Under the pieces are notes generated by a model. That model searched no databases. It saw nothing but the letters and a program-made list of their open reading frames with translations, and had not been told where the DNA came from. 56,219 nucleotides of DNA, taken from positions 1 to 56,219 of the forward strand of contig JAFTDE010000057.1 of NCBI GenBank assembly GCA_017454335.1, given 5' to 3'. Made by a program: the position numbers and the translations under genes. Position 1 is the stretch's first letter; every line of letters starts with the position of its first letter. Shown piece by piece: positions 13,980-20,968 of this stretch. The DNA is from Bacteroidales bacterium. Its GTDB lineage: Bacteria; Bacteroidota; Bacteroidia; Bacteroidales; UBA932.

Positions 13980-15226
13980 TGCTTGCCGGACAGGTTGCGG
14001 GCCAGGCCCTCGTAATAGGTGGCGACGTCTTCTTCGCCCAGGGCGTGCAGGACCTGGGCGTAGTGGGCCAGCACGACGGCGCTCTCCCGGCCGCCGTAGA
14101 TCATGGCGTGCTTGAACACCGGCTTGGCCTCCTTGGAGCGTCCCAGCAGGTGCAGGATCCATCCGTAGGTGTCCAGGTAGGTCGCGTTGTCCGGCTCGGC
14201 TTCGACGGTCTTCTTGCTCATCTTCAGCGCCTTGCGCAGGTTTTTGACCTCCTGGCTGAGGTAGTATGCGTAGTTGTTCAGCACGGGCAGGTAGTCGGGC
14301 TGGATCTTCAGCGCCTTGTCGTAGGCCTTGAAAGCGTTGCGGGCGTCACCCATGGTGTAGTAGCTGTCGCCGATCAGGCTGTAGCTCTGCAGCAGGGCGG
14401 TGGTGTCGTGCGGGTCCAGGGCGATGATGTCCTGGCATTCGCGGATGACGGCGGGCCAGTCGGACAGGGTGATCTGAACCTGCAGGTTCAGGGTATGCGC
14501 GGCGCTGTTGTCCGGATGCGCCCGCAGCAGGCTCTGCATCAGGCCGGAGATTTCCGGGCCGAAATTCTCGAAGAACTGCGGCGGATACGATCCGAACAGG
14601 GCGTTGAAATAGCTGCATTTCGCTTCGGGAACCAGCTCCTGGTCCGCCGCGACGCTGTCCAGCAGGCGGAAGTATCCCGGCATGTCGCGCTGGCGGCGCA
14701 GCACGTCCGCCTTGCCCAACAGGGCGGGGGGATAGCCCGGCTCCATCTCAAGGGCCTGGTCATACCAGCCGGCGGCCTCGTCCAGGCGGTTCCGGGCGGC
14801 ATGGCTGTCCCCGAGGATCGTCAGGATATAGCTGTTGTGGTATTGCGAGGGGTACTTGCGCACCAGTTTTTCGTACAGCGGCGCAGCCCGGTCTTCGCGT
14901 CCGATCTGCATGTACAGCAGGGCCAGCGCATCCTGGTACCACTGGTTCGTGGTGTCCAGCTGGACGGCGCGCAGCAGGTGCGATTCCGCCTCGTCCGCCT
15001 GCCCCTCGGCGAAGAGCCAGGCGCCCAGGTAATAATGGGCTGCATCGTTGTCAGGGGCCGTTTCCAGCAGGGCCGTGAGCTTCTTGATGGCGGTCTGGCG
15101 GTCCCCCTGTTCGTGGTCTTTGACGGCATCGACCAGCACGCCGTCCACGGCCGGTTGCAGGATATCCTGCCCGGACGCGCAGATGCAGAGCAACAGGGAA
15201 ACGGCTAAAGCGAGGACCTTGTTCAT
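13976..15226 (-). CDS. Secreted TPR-repeat protein
   Basis: A 416-residue protein with a signal peptide (MNKVLALAVSLLLCICASGQ) and TPR-like helix pairs along its whole length. Clear units are AAHYYLGAWLFAEGQADEAE, ALLYMQIGREDRAAPLYEKL and DSYYTMGDARNAFKAYDKAL. TPR scaffolds mediate protein-protein contacts; here the partner may be the coupled EnvC-like protein in cell-wall remodelling at division. A perfect -7 box ends eight bases before the ATG, so the mRNA may have almost no leader. It is divergent from the ECF sigma gene. Confidence 0.88.
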   Translation of the reverse strand: MNKVLALAVSLLLCICASGQDILQPAVDGVLVDAVKDHEQGDRQTAIKKLTALLETAPDNDAAHYYLGAWLFAEGQADEAESHLLRAVQLDTTNQWYQDALALLYMQIGREDRAAPLYEKLVRKYPSQYHNSYILTILGDSHAARNRLDEAAGWYDQALEMEPGYPPALLGKADVLRRQRDMPGYFRLLDSVAADQELVPEAKCSYFNALFGSYPPQFFENFGPEISGLMQSLLRAHPDNSAAHTLNLQVQITLSDWPAVIRECQDIIALDPHDTTALLQSYSLIGDSYYTMGDARNAFKAYDKALKIQPDYLPVLNNYAYYLSQEVKNLRKALKMSKKTVEAEPDNATYLDTYGWILHLLGRSKEAKPVFKHAMIYGGRESAVVLAHYAQVLHALGEEDVATYYEGLARNLSGKQ

Positions 15227-15234
15227 ATCAATTA

Positions 15235-15242
15235 CAAAAATA
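15235..15242 (-). promoter_or_regulatory. Promoter -7 box of the TPR/EnvC operon
   Basis: TATTTTTG on the minus strand matches TAnnTTTG. Only eight bases separate it from the ATG at 15226. Confidence 0.6.
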
Positions 15243-15245
15243 CTA

Positions 15246-15253
15246 TATTTTTG
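15246..15253 (+). promoter_or_regulatory. Promoter -7 box of the ECF sigma gene
   Basis: TATTTTTG on the plus strand, three bases from the divergent box on the other strand. A start near 15260 would give a leader of about 35 bases. Whether this is a housekeeping promoter or one read by the ECF factor itself cannot be told. Confidence 0.5.
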
Positions 15254-15294
15254 AGAGAAATTTTGGCTATTTTCGTGCCATAATTGTAGTAACG

Positions 15295-15849
15295 ATGCAA
15301 CTTTTTGGAGAGAAGCGGCATCTTATTACTCGGGAAATGGATTGGATCGAAGGGGCCCGCAAGGGCGACCGGAAGTCGCAGAAAGCCATTTACGACCTGC
15401 TGTCCCGCAAGATGTTCGCCGTCTGCCTGCGTTACATGGGCGAGCGGGATGCTGCGGAAGACGTACTGCAGGATGGTTTTGTGACCCTTTTTTCCAAGCT
15501 GGACAGTTTCCACGGGGAGGGATCCTTCGAGGGCTGGGCCCGCAAGATCTTTGTCAATACTGCGCTGATGAGTCTTCGGAAGAAGGACGTGCTGAAGCAG
15601 AGTGAAGACGTGGACACCGCGTGGAACGTGCTGAGCGAAGATCCGACTCCCATTCAGAAAATAACCTATGATGAACTATTGGACTGCATCGCCGAACTGC
15701 CTCCGGGTTTCCGGACCGTGTTCAACATGTATGTAGTCGAAGGCTACTCCCACAAGGAGATCGCCGAAGAATTGGGAATATCCGAGACGACGTCACGCTC
15801 GCAGCTCCTCAGGGCGCGGGCGATGCTGCAGGGCAAGATCAAAAAGTAG
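15295..15849 (+). CDS. ECF-type RNA polymerase sigma factor
   Basis: A 184-residue group 4 sigma factor. Region 2 spans about 20-90 (AIYDLLSRKMFAVCLRYMG, AAEDVLQDGFVTLF, FEGWARKIFVNTAL). Region 4 spans about 125-180 (ELPPGFRTVFNMYVVEGYSH, IAEELGISETTSRSQLLRAR). An alternative start at 15337 (MDWIEGARKG) would drop 14 residues without touching region 2. The next gene, four bases downstream, encodes a fusion of a cytoplasmic N-terminus, a membrane helix and an outer-membrane barrel, so this sigma factor is probably held by that protein and released in response to the outer-membrane state. Confidence 0.93.
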   Translation: MQLFGEKRHLITREMDWIEGARKGDRKSQKAIYDLLSRKMFAVCLRYMGERDAAEDVLQDGFVTLFSKLDSFHGEGSFEGWARKIFVNTALMSLRKKDVLKQSEDVDTAWNVLSEDPTPIQKITYDELLDCIAELPPGFRTVFNMYVVEGYSHKEIAEELGISETTSRSQLLRARAMLQGKIKK

Positions 15850-15853
15850 TAAG

Positions 15854-17092
15854 ATGCGACACGAACAGAACGACAATTTTGACCTCCAGGTGAGGTCAAT
15901 GCTGCAGGACGCGGAGGTAAAGGTACCTTCGCGCGTCTGGCGTGCCGTATCGTCCAGGCTCGATGAGTCGGCCGTCGCGGCCGCCTCTCCGTGGGGCTGG
16001 GCCCGCTGGGCCGGCCTGGCGCTTGCCGTTGCGGGTGCGCTGGCCGCCGCCCTGCTGCTGCCCGGCACCTTCGACCGCCGTCCGGAGGCCCCGCTGGTGG
16101 CGGACAACACCGTCGTGACCGACACCCCGGCCGTCGTGTCTGATGCTCCGGCTGTCCAGTCCGAAGCTCCCGCTGTCATGCCCGACCCGATCGGGCATCC
16201 CGCGACCCAAAGGACCGTTCCCGCGCAGGAGGCCGTTCCTGTGACGGAAGGGACCGTTTCCATTCAAGAGGCGGTTCCTGTGACGGAAGGGACTCCCGAT
16301 CAAGTCGGGAGTGACGCCATTGCCACGAAGGACTCGGAGCGCAGCGACCGAGGGGAGTTTGAGGGGACTCTTCCCCTCAATGATAATCATGATGCGAATG
16401 TCGGCCGTCAGGCCGACCCCTTCGCCGTCATGGCGGCGGAAGACGCGCGCAAAGCCCGCCGGGCGCAGGTCTCCCTGGTCGCGCAGGGATCCTTCACCGG
16501 CAACCGCAGCGAAATCGGCGGCTTGCAGCTCAAACCTTTCTACGGCGCTTCCGGTACCGGATCCCCCAGCCAGATCGTCACGGAGAAATCGGCTTCCAAC
16601 TACGGCATTCCCGTCACCTTCGGTCTGGGCGCCCGCGTGCGTTTCGCGCCGCGCTGGTCCGTGGGATTCGGGCTCAACTACTCGCTGCTCAGCCGCAGTT
16701 TCACGGGCGAGTACCAGAATTTCTACGGTACGGTCAGCAACACCCAGCAGTACATCGGCGTTCCCGTCAACCTCTTCTTCGACATCCTCTCCACGGACGT
16801 CATCCGCTTCTATGCACAGGGCGGCGGATCCGCGGAATACTGCATCGCGAATAATTTCCGGCTGGACCGCGTCGAGACGCCGAAGCTGTTGAAGGAACCC
16901 GCCAGGGGCCTGCAGTTCTCCGCCGGCCTGGGCCTGGGCGTCGAGTTCATGCTGTCGCGCCGCCTGGGCGTTTACATCGATCCGGGTGTCCGCTACTACT
17001 TCCCGGGCCAGCAGCCCAAGAGCGTCCGGACCGACAATCCCCTGCTGGTCACCTTCGAGGCGGGTCTGCGCTTCGACCTCGGAAACAGATAA
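15854..17092 (+). CDS. Dual-membrane anti-sigma factor (Dma-type): cytoplasmic domain, TM helix, periplasmic linker, outer-membrane barrel
   Basis: A 412-residue protein with an unusual layout. A cytoplasmic helical N-terminus spans about 1-47 (LQVRSMLQDAEVKVPSRVW), with no signal peptide. One inner-membrane helix spans about 50-70, a low-complexity Pro/Ala/Val/Glu linker about 71-205, and an outer-membrane beta-barrel about 206-412, ending RFDLGNR. Barrel strands include YGIPVTFGLGARVRF and YIGVPVNLFFDI. The gene lies directly behind an ECF sigma gene. This layout matches dual-membrane-spanning anti-sigma factors (Dma) with their partner sigma factors (Das), described in Bacteroides thetaiotaomicron and linked there to vesiculation. 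The match to that family is by architecture and context, not by alignment. The linker is encoded by a run of palindromic DNA elements and a 13-residue tandem repeat. Confidence 0.82.
   Translation: MRHEQNDNFDLQVRSMLQDAEVKVPSRVWRAVSSRLDESAVAAASPWGWARWAGLALAVAGALAAALLLPGTFDRRPEAPLVADNTVVTDTPAVVSDAPAVQSEAPAVMPDPIGHPATQRTVPAQEAVPVTEGTVSIQEAVPVTEGTPDQVGSDAIATKDSERSDRGEFEGTLPLNDNHDANVGRQADPFAVMAAEDARKARRAQVSLVAQGSFTGNRSEIGGLQLKPFYGASGTGSPSQIVTEKSASNYGIPVTFGLGARVRFAPRWSVGFGLNYSLLSRSFTGEYQNFYGTVSNTQQYIGVPVNLFFDILSTDVIRFYAQGGGSAEYCIANNFRLDRVETPKLLKEPARGLQFSAGLGLGVEFMLSRRLGVYIDPGVRYYFPGQQPKSVRTDNPLLVTFEAGLRFDLGNR
16178..16198. repeat. Palindromic element PAL, copy 5 (inside anti-sigma linker)
   Basis: Core GCCCGACCCGATCGGGC with family flank GTCAT. 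It is translated on the plus strand as VMPDPIGHPA in the periplasmic linker. Confidence 0.85.
16235..16293 (+). repeat. Direct repeat of 20 bases, period 39
   Basis: GTTCCTGTGACGGAAGGGAC occurs identically at 16235-16254 and 16274-16293, 39 bases (13 codons) apart. It gives the repeated peptide QEAVPVTEGT in the linker. Each copy also contains the small inverted repeat TTCC-tgtgac-GGAA. Confidence 0.85.
16293..16311. repeat. Palindromic element PAL, copy 6 (inside anti-sigma linker, reversed)
   Basis: CTCCCGATCAAGTCGGGAG followed by TGACGCC, a family copy in the opposite orientation to copy 5 with both arms changed in step. It is translated as TPDQVGSDAI. Confidence 0.75.
16333..16417. repeat. 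Three further palindromes in the anti-sigma linker DNA
   Basis: CTCGG-agcgcagcga-CCGAG at 16333-16352, TTGAGGGG-actctt-CCCCTCAA at 16359-16380, and GTCGGCC-gtca-GGCCGAC at 16400-16417. They follow copies 5 and 6 directly, all within the linker coding region and all in frame. Confidence 0.8.
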
Positions 17093-17120
17093 TCCCGATA
17101 AGAAACATACAATTGTGGCA

Positions 17121-17162
17121 AAAGCCGGAATATTGTGGCAAACAATTTTCCGGCTTTTTCTT
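17121..17162 (+). terminator. Intrinsic terminator of the sigma/anti-sigma operon
   Basis: AAAGCCGGAA, a 17-base loop, TTCCGGCTTT, then TTCTTTT. It closes the operon 28 bases after the stop and precedes the next lipoprotein gene. Confidence 0.8.
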
Positions 17163-17192
17163 TTATGCTTTGCTTTGCGGAAAAAAAACGCA

Positions 17193-18386
17193 ATGAAAAG
17201 GATTCGACTGTTGGAGCTGCTGCTCCTGTTGCTGCCGGTGGTGGCGTGTGATGTGTTGGAAAGCGGGCGGCTGACGGGCCGGCCCGGCAAGGGGGTGGAC
17301 ATCCCCGGGGAGGTTCCGGAAACCGGTTCTCGTTTCGATACCTGCGTGTTCGTCTCCGCCGTCCGGGTATCGGGCGGATATGACTGGCGCCGGGATGTCG
17401 GCTTCGAGGCGTCCGCCTGTTCGGTGGTCCTGTACCGGGATTTCGAAGTGGTGCTGACCCTGCCCGCGGACGGGGAGATCAGTCCGGATCCGGACATGCA
17501 CCACATCCTGGACGGGCACCTCTATACGGAGTATGCCGCCTGGAACGAGACGGTTGTCCGGCGGGACGGCCAGCTGGTCGCCCGCTGGGCGGGGCGGGAG
17601 CGGCTGTGCGGGCTGTGGGCGGAGGGAGATGCGGTCTATACCCTGGGCCAGAACCGTTCCGGCGAGGGATTCTCGCTCCGCCGCAACGGGGCCGTGCTGT
17701 TCAGCCGGAACTCCGGCCAGGTGGTCGGCAGCCTCTCGGATGCCTCGTTCCCGCGGACGGGCGCGCTGTGCCGGGATGCCGGGGACTTCTGCTTTTTCTT
17801 TACGGACGGGCCCGCGCACGCGCGTACCCTGCATCTGGTGCGGGGCGACCGTGCGCAGCAGCTGGGAACGGTCCCGATCGGCAGCAGCCTGGTGGATGCC
17901 AGGATCGTGGACGGCCGGGTATACAGCCTGGCCCTGGCTTCCGGCCGCGCCGACCTGTGCGTGGACGGGCTGCACGGTGACGAAGGAAACAGCCCCGGGC
18001 TCAGTTGGACGGATGCCCGCATCTTCCCGGAACCCGGCGGGGTGGCCTTGGCGGGGCAGTATGTGCTGGACGGGGAGGCTGGCAGCGGCGTGCTGCACCG
18101 GGACGGCCGGCTGGAACGCAAGGGCGGGCCGGACTGTGTCATCTACGGGGACGGGACGTCTTTTTCGGCGCTGGATATCTCCCGGTCGACGGGCATCGGG
18201 GCGCTCTTTTACTTCTTTCACGGCGGCTGCGCGACCTATTTCGACAGCCGGCTGTATGCGGCGCTCTCGCCGCGCAACCCTTCGGAGGCGGCGATGGTGT
18301 CCTGCGGCGCCCAGGTGCAGCGCCTGGACCTGGACGGGTATCTGACGGGAATTGCGGTCTCAGTCGTCCCAGCTGAGCAGCCTTGA
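17193..18386 (+). CDS. Hypothetical lipoprotein with propeller-like repeats
   Basis: A 397-residue protein of unrecognised family. It has a lipoprotein signal, MKRIRLLELLLLLLPVVAC, with Cys19 as the probable lipidated residue. The rest is rich in short beta-strand units ending in Gly/Asp turns (LYTEYAAWNETVVRRDGQLV; GFSLRRNGAVLFSRNSGQVV), suggesting a beta-propeller-like fold. The start is the first ATG before the signal peptide and follows the terminator hairpin by about 30 bases. Its last 27 bases overlap the convergent tsaE gene. No function can be assigned. Confidence 0.7.
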   Translation: MKRIRLLELLLLLLPVVACDVLESGRLTGRPGKGVDIPGEVPETGSRFDTCVFVSAVRVSGGYDWRRDVGFEASACSVVLYRDFEVVLTLPADGEISPDPDMHHILDGHLYTEYAAWNETVVRRDGQLVARWAGRERLCGLWAEGDAVYTLGQNRSGEGFSLRRNGAVLFSRNSGQVVGSLSDASFPRTGALCRDAGDFCFFFTDGPAHARTLHLVRGDRAQQLGTVPIGSSLVDARIVDGRVYSLALASGRADLCVDGLHGDEGNSPGLSWTDARIFPEPGGVALAGQYVLDGEAGSGVLHRDGRLERKGGPDCVIYGDGTSFSALDISRSTGIGALFYFFHGGCATYFDSRLYAALSPRNPSEAAMVSCGAQVQRLDLDGYLTGIAVSVVPAEQP

Positions 18387-18785
18387 CCCGTCGTCGCGGA
18401 CTTCGATGCGCACGCGCAGGGTCTCGTCGGGCAGCAGTTCCTCGATGTTCTCCGGCCACTCCATCAGGCAGAGTTCGCCGCTGTCCAGATAGTCGTACAG
18501 CCCGATGTCCAGGGCTTCGGCGGCTTCCTTGATGCGGTAGAAGTCGAAATGGAAGACGGGCCTGCCGTCTGCGGCGCGGTACTCGTTGACGATGGCGAAG
18601 GTGGGGGAGCTGACGGCGTCGTCCCGCACGCCCAGCACGTGGCAGAGGGCCGTGGTGAAGGTGGTTTTGCCGGCTCCCATTTCGCCGTAGAAGGCGACGA
18701 GGCGCCGGTCTCCGATCTCGCGCAGGAATGCCTCGGCGGCTGCGCCGATGCCTGCGAGGTTCTGTATGACAATCGTATGCCGCAT
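18360..18785 (-). CDS. tsaE: tRNA threonylcarbamoyladenosine ATPase TsaE
   Basis: A 141-residue P-loop ATPase that works with TsaB and TsaD to complete the t6A37 modification of ANN-decoding tRNAs. Visible motifs are Walker A GEMGAGKTTF (about 34-43), the family motif SSPTFAIVNEY, FHFDFYRI, and LCLMEWPENIEELLP with the acidic Walker B-like residue. Size is normal for TsaE. A -7 box lies seven bases before the ATG. It is divergent from the YifB gene and overlaps the end of the lipoprotein gene. Confidence 0.95.
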   Translation of the reverse strand: MRHTIVIQNLAGIGAAAEAFLREIGDRRLVAFYGEMGAGKTTFTTALCHVLGVRDDAVSSPTFAIVNEYRAADGRPVFHFDFYRIKEAAEALDIGLYDYLDSGELCLMEWPENIEELLPDETLRVRIEVRDDGSRLLSWDD

Positions 18786-18792
18786 AGCGGCA

Positions 18793-18800
18793 CAAAGTTA
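18793..18800 (-). promoter_or_regulatory. Promoter -7 box of tsaE
   Basis: TAACTTTG on the minus strand matches TAnnTTTG, seven bases upstream of the ATG at 18785, so the transcript is probably leaderless or nearly so. Confidence 0.6.
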
Positions 18801-18814
18801 AAACATTTCAAAGT

Positions 18815-20353
18815 ATGCTGATACATGTATTCGGAGCAAAATGCATCGGAATCGATGCGGTGCGGGTGACGGTGGAGGTTGACATTGACCGGGGCATCGG
18901 CATCCATCTGTGCGGCCTGGCGGACGTGGCGGTCAAGGAGAGCCTCCTGCGGACCATCACGGCGCTGACGTCGCTGGACTACAGGATCCCCGGCAAGAAA
19001 ATCGTGATCAACCTGGCCCCGGCGGACCTGCGCAAGAGCGGCAGCGGGTACGACCTGCCCATCGCGGTGGGGATCGTGGCCGCGTCGGGCCAGCGGGAAC
19101 TGCCGCGGCTGGGCCGGTACCTGATGATGGGGGAACTGGGGCTGGACGCGTCCCTGCGGGACATTCCCGGGGCGCTGCCGATCGCGGAGCTGGCTGTCCA
19201 GGAGGGCTTTGACGGCTGCATCCTGCCACGGCGATCGGCACTGGAAGCCGTGGAGCTGGAGGGGACCGAGGTGTACGGGGTGGAGCGCTTCGAGGACGTG
19301 ATCCGCATCCTCGAGGGCGAGGAGGACTGCACGGACCTGCTGGTCCGCAATTCCGATATCCCCGTGCGGCCCGCGGCGGAAGCGGCGTCCGTGGACTTCG
19401 CGGACATCATCGGGCAGGAGAGCGCCAAGCGCGGGGTGGAAATCGCCGCCGCGGGCGGGCACAATGTAGCGATGATCGGGCCGCCGGGATCGGGGAAGAG
19501 CTCGCTCGCGAAGGCGATGGCGGGCATCCTGCCGCCGATGACGCAGGGGGAGGCGCTGCAGACCAGCAAGATCTATTCGATCGCGGGCAAGGGGGACCTG
19601 CGCTATGGCCTGGTCCGTTCGCGGCCCTTCCGCTCGCCCCATTACAGCGCCTCGATGCCGGCGGTGATCGGCGGCGGCACCGATCAGATCCTGCCCGGGG
19701 AAATCAGCCTGGCCCACAACGGGATCCTCTTTCTGGATGAACTGGGACAAATGCCGAAGGCGCTGATTGAAGCGCTTCGGGGGCCGCTGGAGGACCGCGA
19801 GGTGGTGATTTCGCGCCTGAAGAACAAGGTGCGGTACCCGGCGTCGTTCATGCTGGTCGCGGCGTCGAACCCCTGCCCCTGCGGCTACTACGGCGAGGGG
19901 GACCGCTGTACCTGCACGGTGGGGCAGCGCACGCGCTATCTCTCGCGGCTCAGCGGTCCGGTGATGGACCGCATCGATATCCAACTGTGGGTCCGGCCCG
20001 TGCAGTCCGCGCAGCTGGGGATGATCGGGCGGGTCGAGCCCAGCGCCGTCGTCGCAGAGCGGGTCCGTCGCGCCCGGACGCTCCAGCAGGAACGCTTCGC
20101 CTCCGAGGCCATCCGCTGCAACGCCGAGATGGACAACCGGCTGGTGGAACGCTTCTGCCCGCTGGACGGGCCTTGCCGGGAGGTGCTGGGCAAAATGATG
20201 GACCGGCAGGGCCTGTCGATGCGCGCCTACTACCGCATCATCAAGGTCGCGCGGACGATCGCCGACCTCGCCGGAGCGGGGAATATCCAGTCCGAGCACC
20301 TTCTCGAGGCGGCCTCGTTCCGTTTCCTCGACCGCCGCGAAACCTGGGAGTAG
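18815..20353 (+). CDS. YifB/ComM-family Mg-chelatase-like AAA+ ATPase
   Basis: A 512-residue AAA+ protein with an N-terminal ChlI-like domain (about 1-180, with the family motif INLAPADLRKSGSGYDLPIA), a central Mg-chelatase ATPase domain (Walker A IGPPGSGKSS at 221-230, Walker B GILFLDELGQ) and a C-terminal helical domain. A four-cysteine CPCGYYGEGDRCTC motif is present, as usual for the family. ComM in Vibrio is a helicase that aids branch migration during natural transformation; in Bacteroidota the role is unproven. It is divergent from tsaE. Confidence 0.93.
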   Translation: MLIHVFGAKCIGIDAVRVTVEVDIDRGIGIHLCGLADVAVKESLLRTITALTSLDYRIPGKKIVINLAPADLRKSGSGYDLPIAVGIVAASGQRELPRLGRYLMMGELGLDASLRDIPGALPIAELAVQEGFDGCILPRRSALEAVELEGTEVYGVERFEDVIRILEGEEDCTDLLVRNSDIPVRPAAEAASVDFADIIGQESAKRGVEIAAAGGHNVAMIGPPGSGKSSLAKAMAGILPPMTQGEALQTSKIYSIAGKGDLRYGLVRSRPFRSPHYSASMPAVIGGGTDQILPGEISLAHNGILFLDELGQMPKALIEALRGPLEDREVVISRLKNKVRYPASFMLVAASNPCPCGYYGEGDRCTCTVGQRTRYLSRLSGPVMDRIDIQLWVRPVQSAQLGMIGRVEPSAVVAERVRRARTLQQERFASEAIRCNAEMDNRLVERFCPLDGPCREVLGKMMDRQGLSMRAYYRIIKVARTIADLAGAGNIQSEHLLEAASFRFLDRRETWE

Positions 20354-20449
20354 GGGATGTCAGGCCGATCGCCGCCCACCACAGCCAGGCAAGCGGTCAT
20401 CAAGAGCTACACGTTCACACCCGTTCAATAAGTTTTTTCTTTTTGAATC

Positions 20450-20464
20450 CACGGCGTCGCCGTG
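20450..20464. other. Short perfect hairpin upstream of small secreted protein
   Basis: CACGGCG-t-CGCCGTG in the 158-base gap between the YifB gene and the next gene. No T-run follows on either strand, so it is not called a terminator. A weak -7-like TATATTTA lies at 20486-20493. Confidence 0.4.
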
Positions 20465-20511
20465 TCAATACTGACCATTTATCGTTATATTTACGGAAAA
20501 TTCCACATAAG

Positions 20512-20946
20512 ATGACCAGTCGCAAAACCCGTTTCGCCATTTTCGGGACCCTCCTGTCCCTGCTGGTGCCGTCCTGTTTCACCGCGCAGGCGAAGAAGCC
20601 CGTGCTCAAGAATACCCAGTGGATCTGTTTCCACAATGTCCTCGTCCTCGACGCGGGCGTCATGAAGGAGACCTATACGCTGGATTTCATCTCCGCCAGG
20701 GAGTGCATCTATACGTACAAATGGGTGATGCCGTCCCATCCGGCCACCTATGTCAATCCGGACGGGAGCATCGACACCATCCCGGGCAGCAGTTCGGAGA
20801 CTACGGCCCGCGGAACCTGGAAGCTGCGCGGCAACCGGCTCACCATCAAGACCGAGGACGGTCATACCCAGGTCTATGAGTACAAGGACGGCAAGCTGGT
20901 CGATCCGGTCCCGTCCACGGACCAGCTGGTCTTTGAAAAGCAATAA
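20512..20946 (+). CDS. Small secreted or lipid-anchored protein, unknown function
   Basis: A 144-residue protein beginning MTSRKTRFAIFGTLLSLLVP and then SCF, so either a signal peptide or a lipobox with Cys19. The remainder is beta-rich (TQWICFHNVLVLDAGVMKET; ARGTWKLRGNRLTIKTEDGH), resembling small lipocalin-like proteins in which a 'GTWKL-x-GNRLTI' strand pair is common. It precedes the GH31 gene by 22 bases and is likely co-transcribed with it. Family not identified. Confidence 0.65.
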   Translation: MTSRKTRFAIFGTLLSLLVPSCFTAQAKKPVLKNTQWICFHNVLVLDAGVMKETYTLDFISARECIYTYKWVMPSHPATYVNPDGSIDTIPGSSSETTARGTWKLRGNRLTIKTEDGHTQVYEYKDGKLVDPVPSTDQLVFEKQ

Positions 20947-20968
20947 CCAATCATTTAATCATACACCT

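Noticed and set aside
20354-20380. Possible further PAL copy (GGATGTCAGGCCGATCGCC) after the YifB gene
   Set aside because: Only one arm resembles the family and no palindrome can be drawn.
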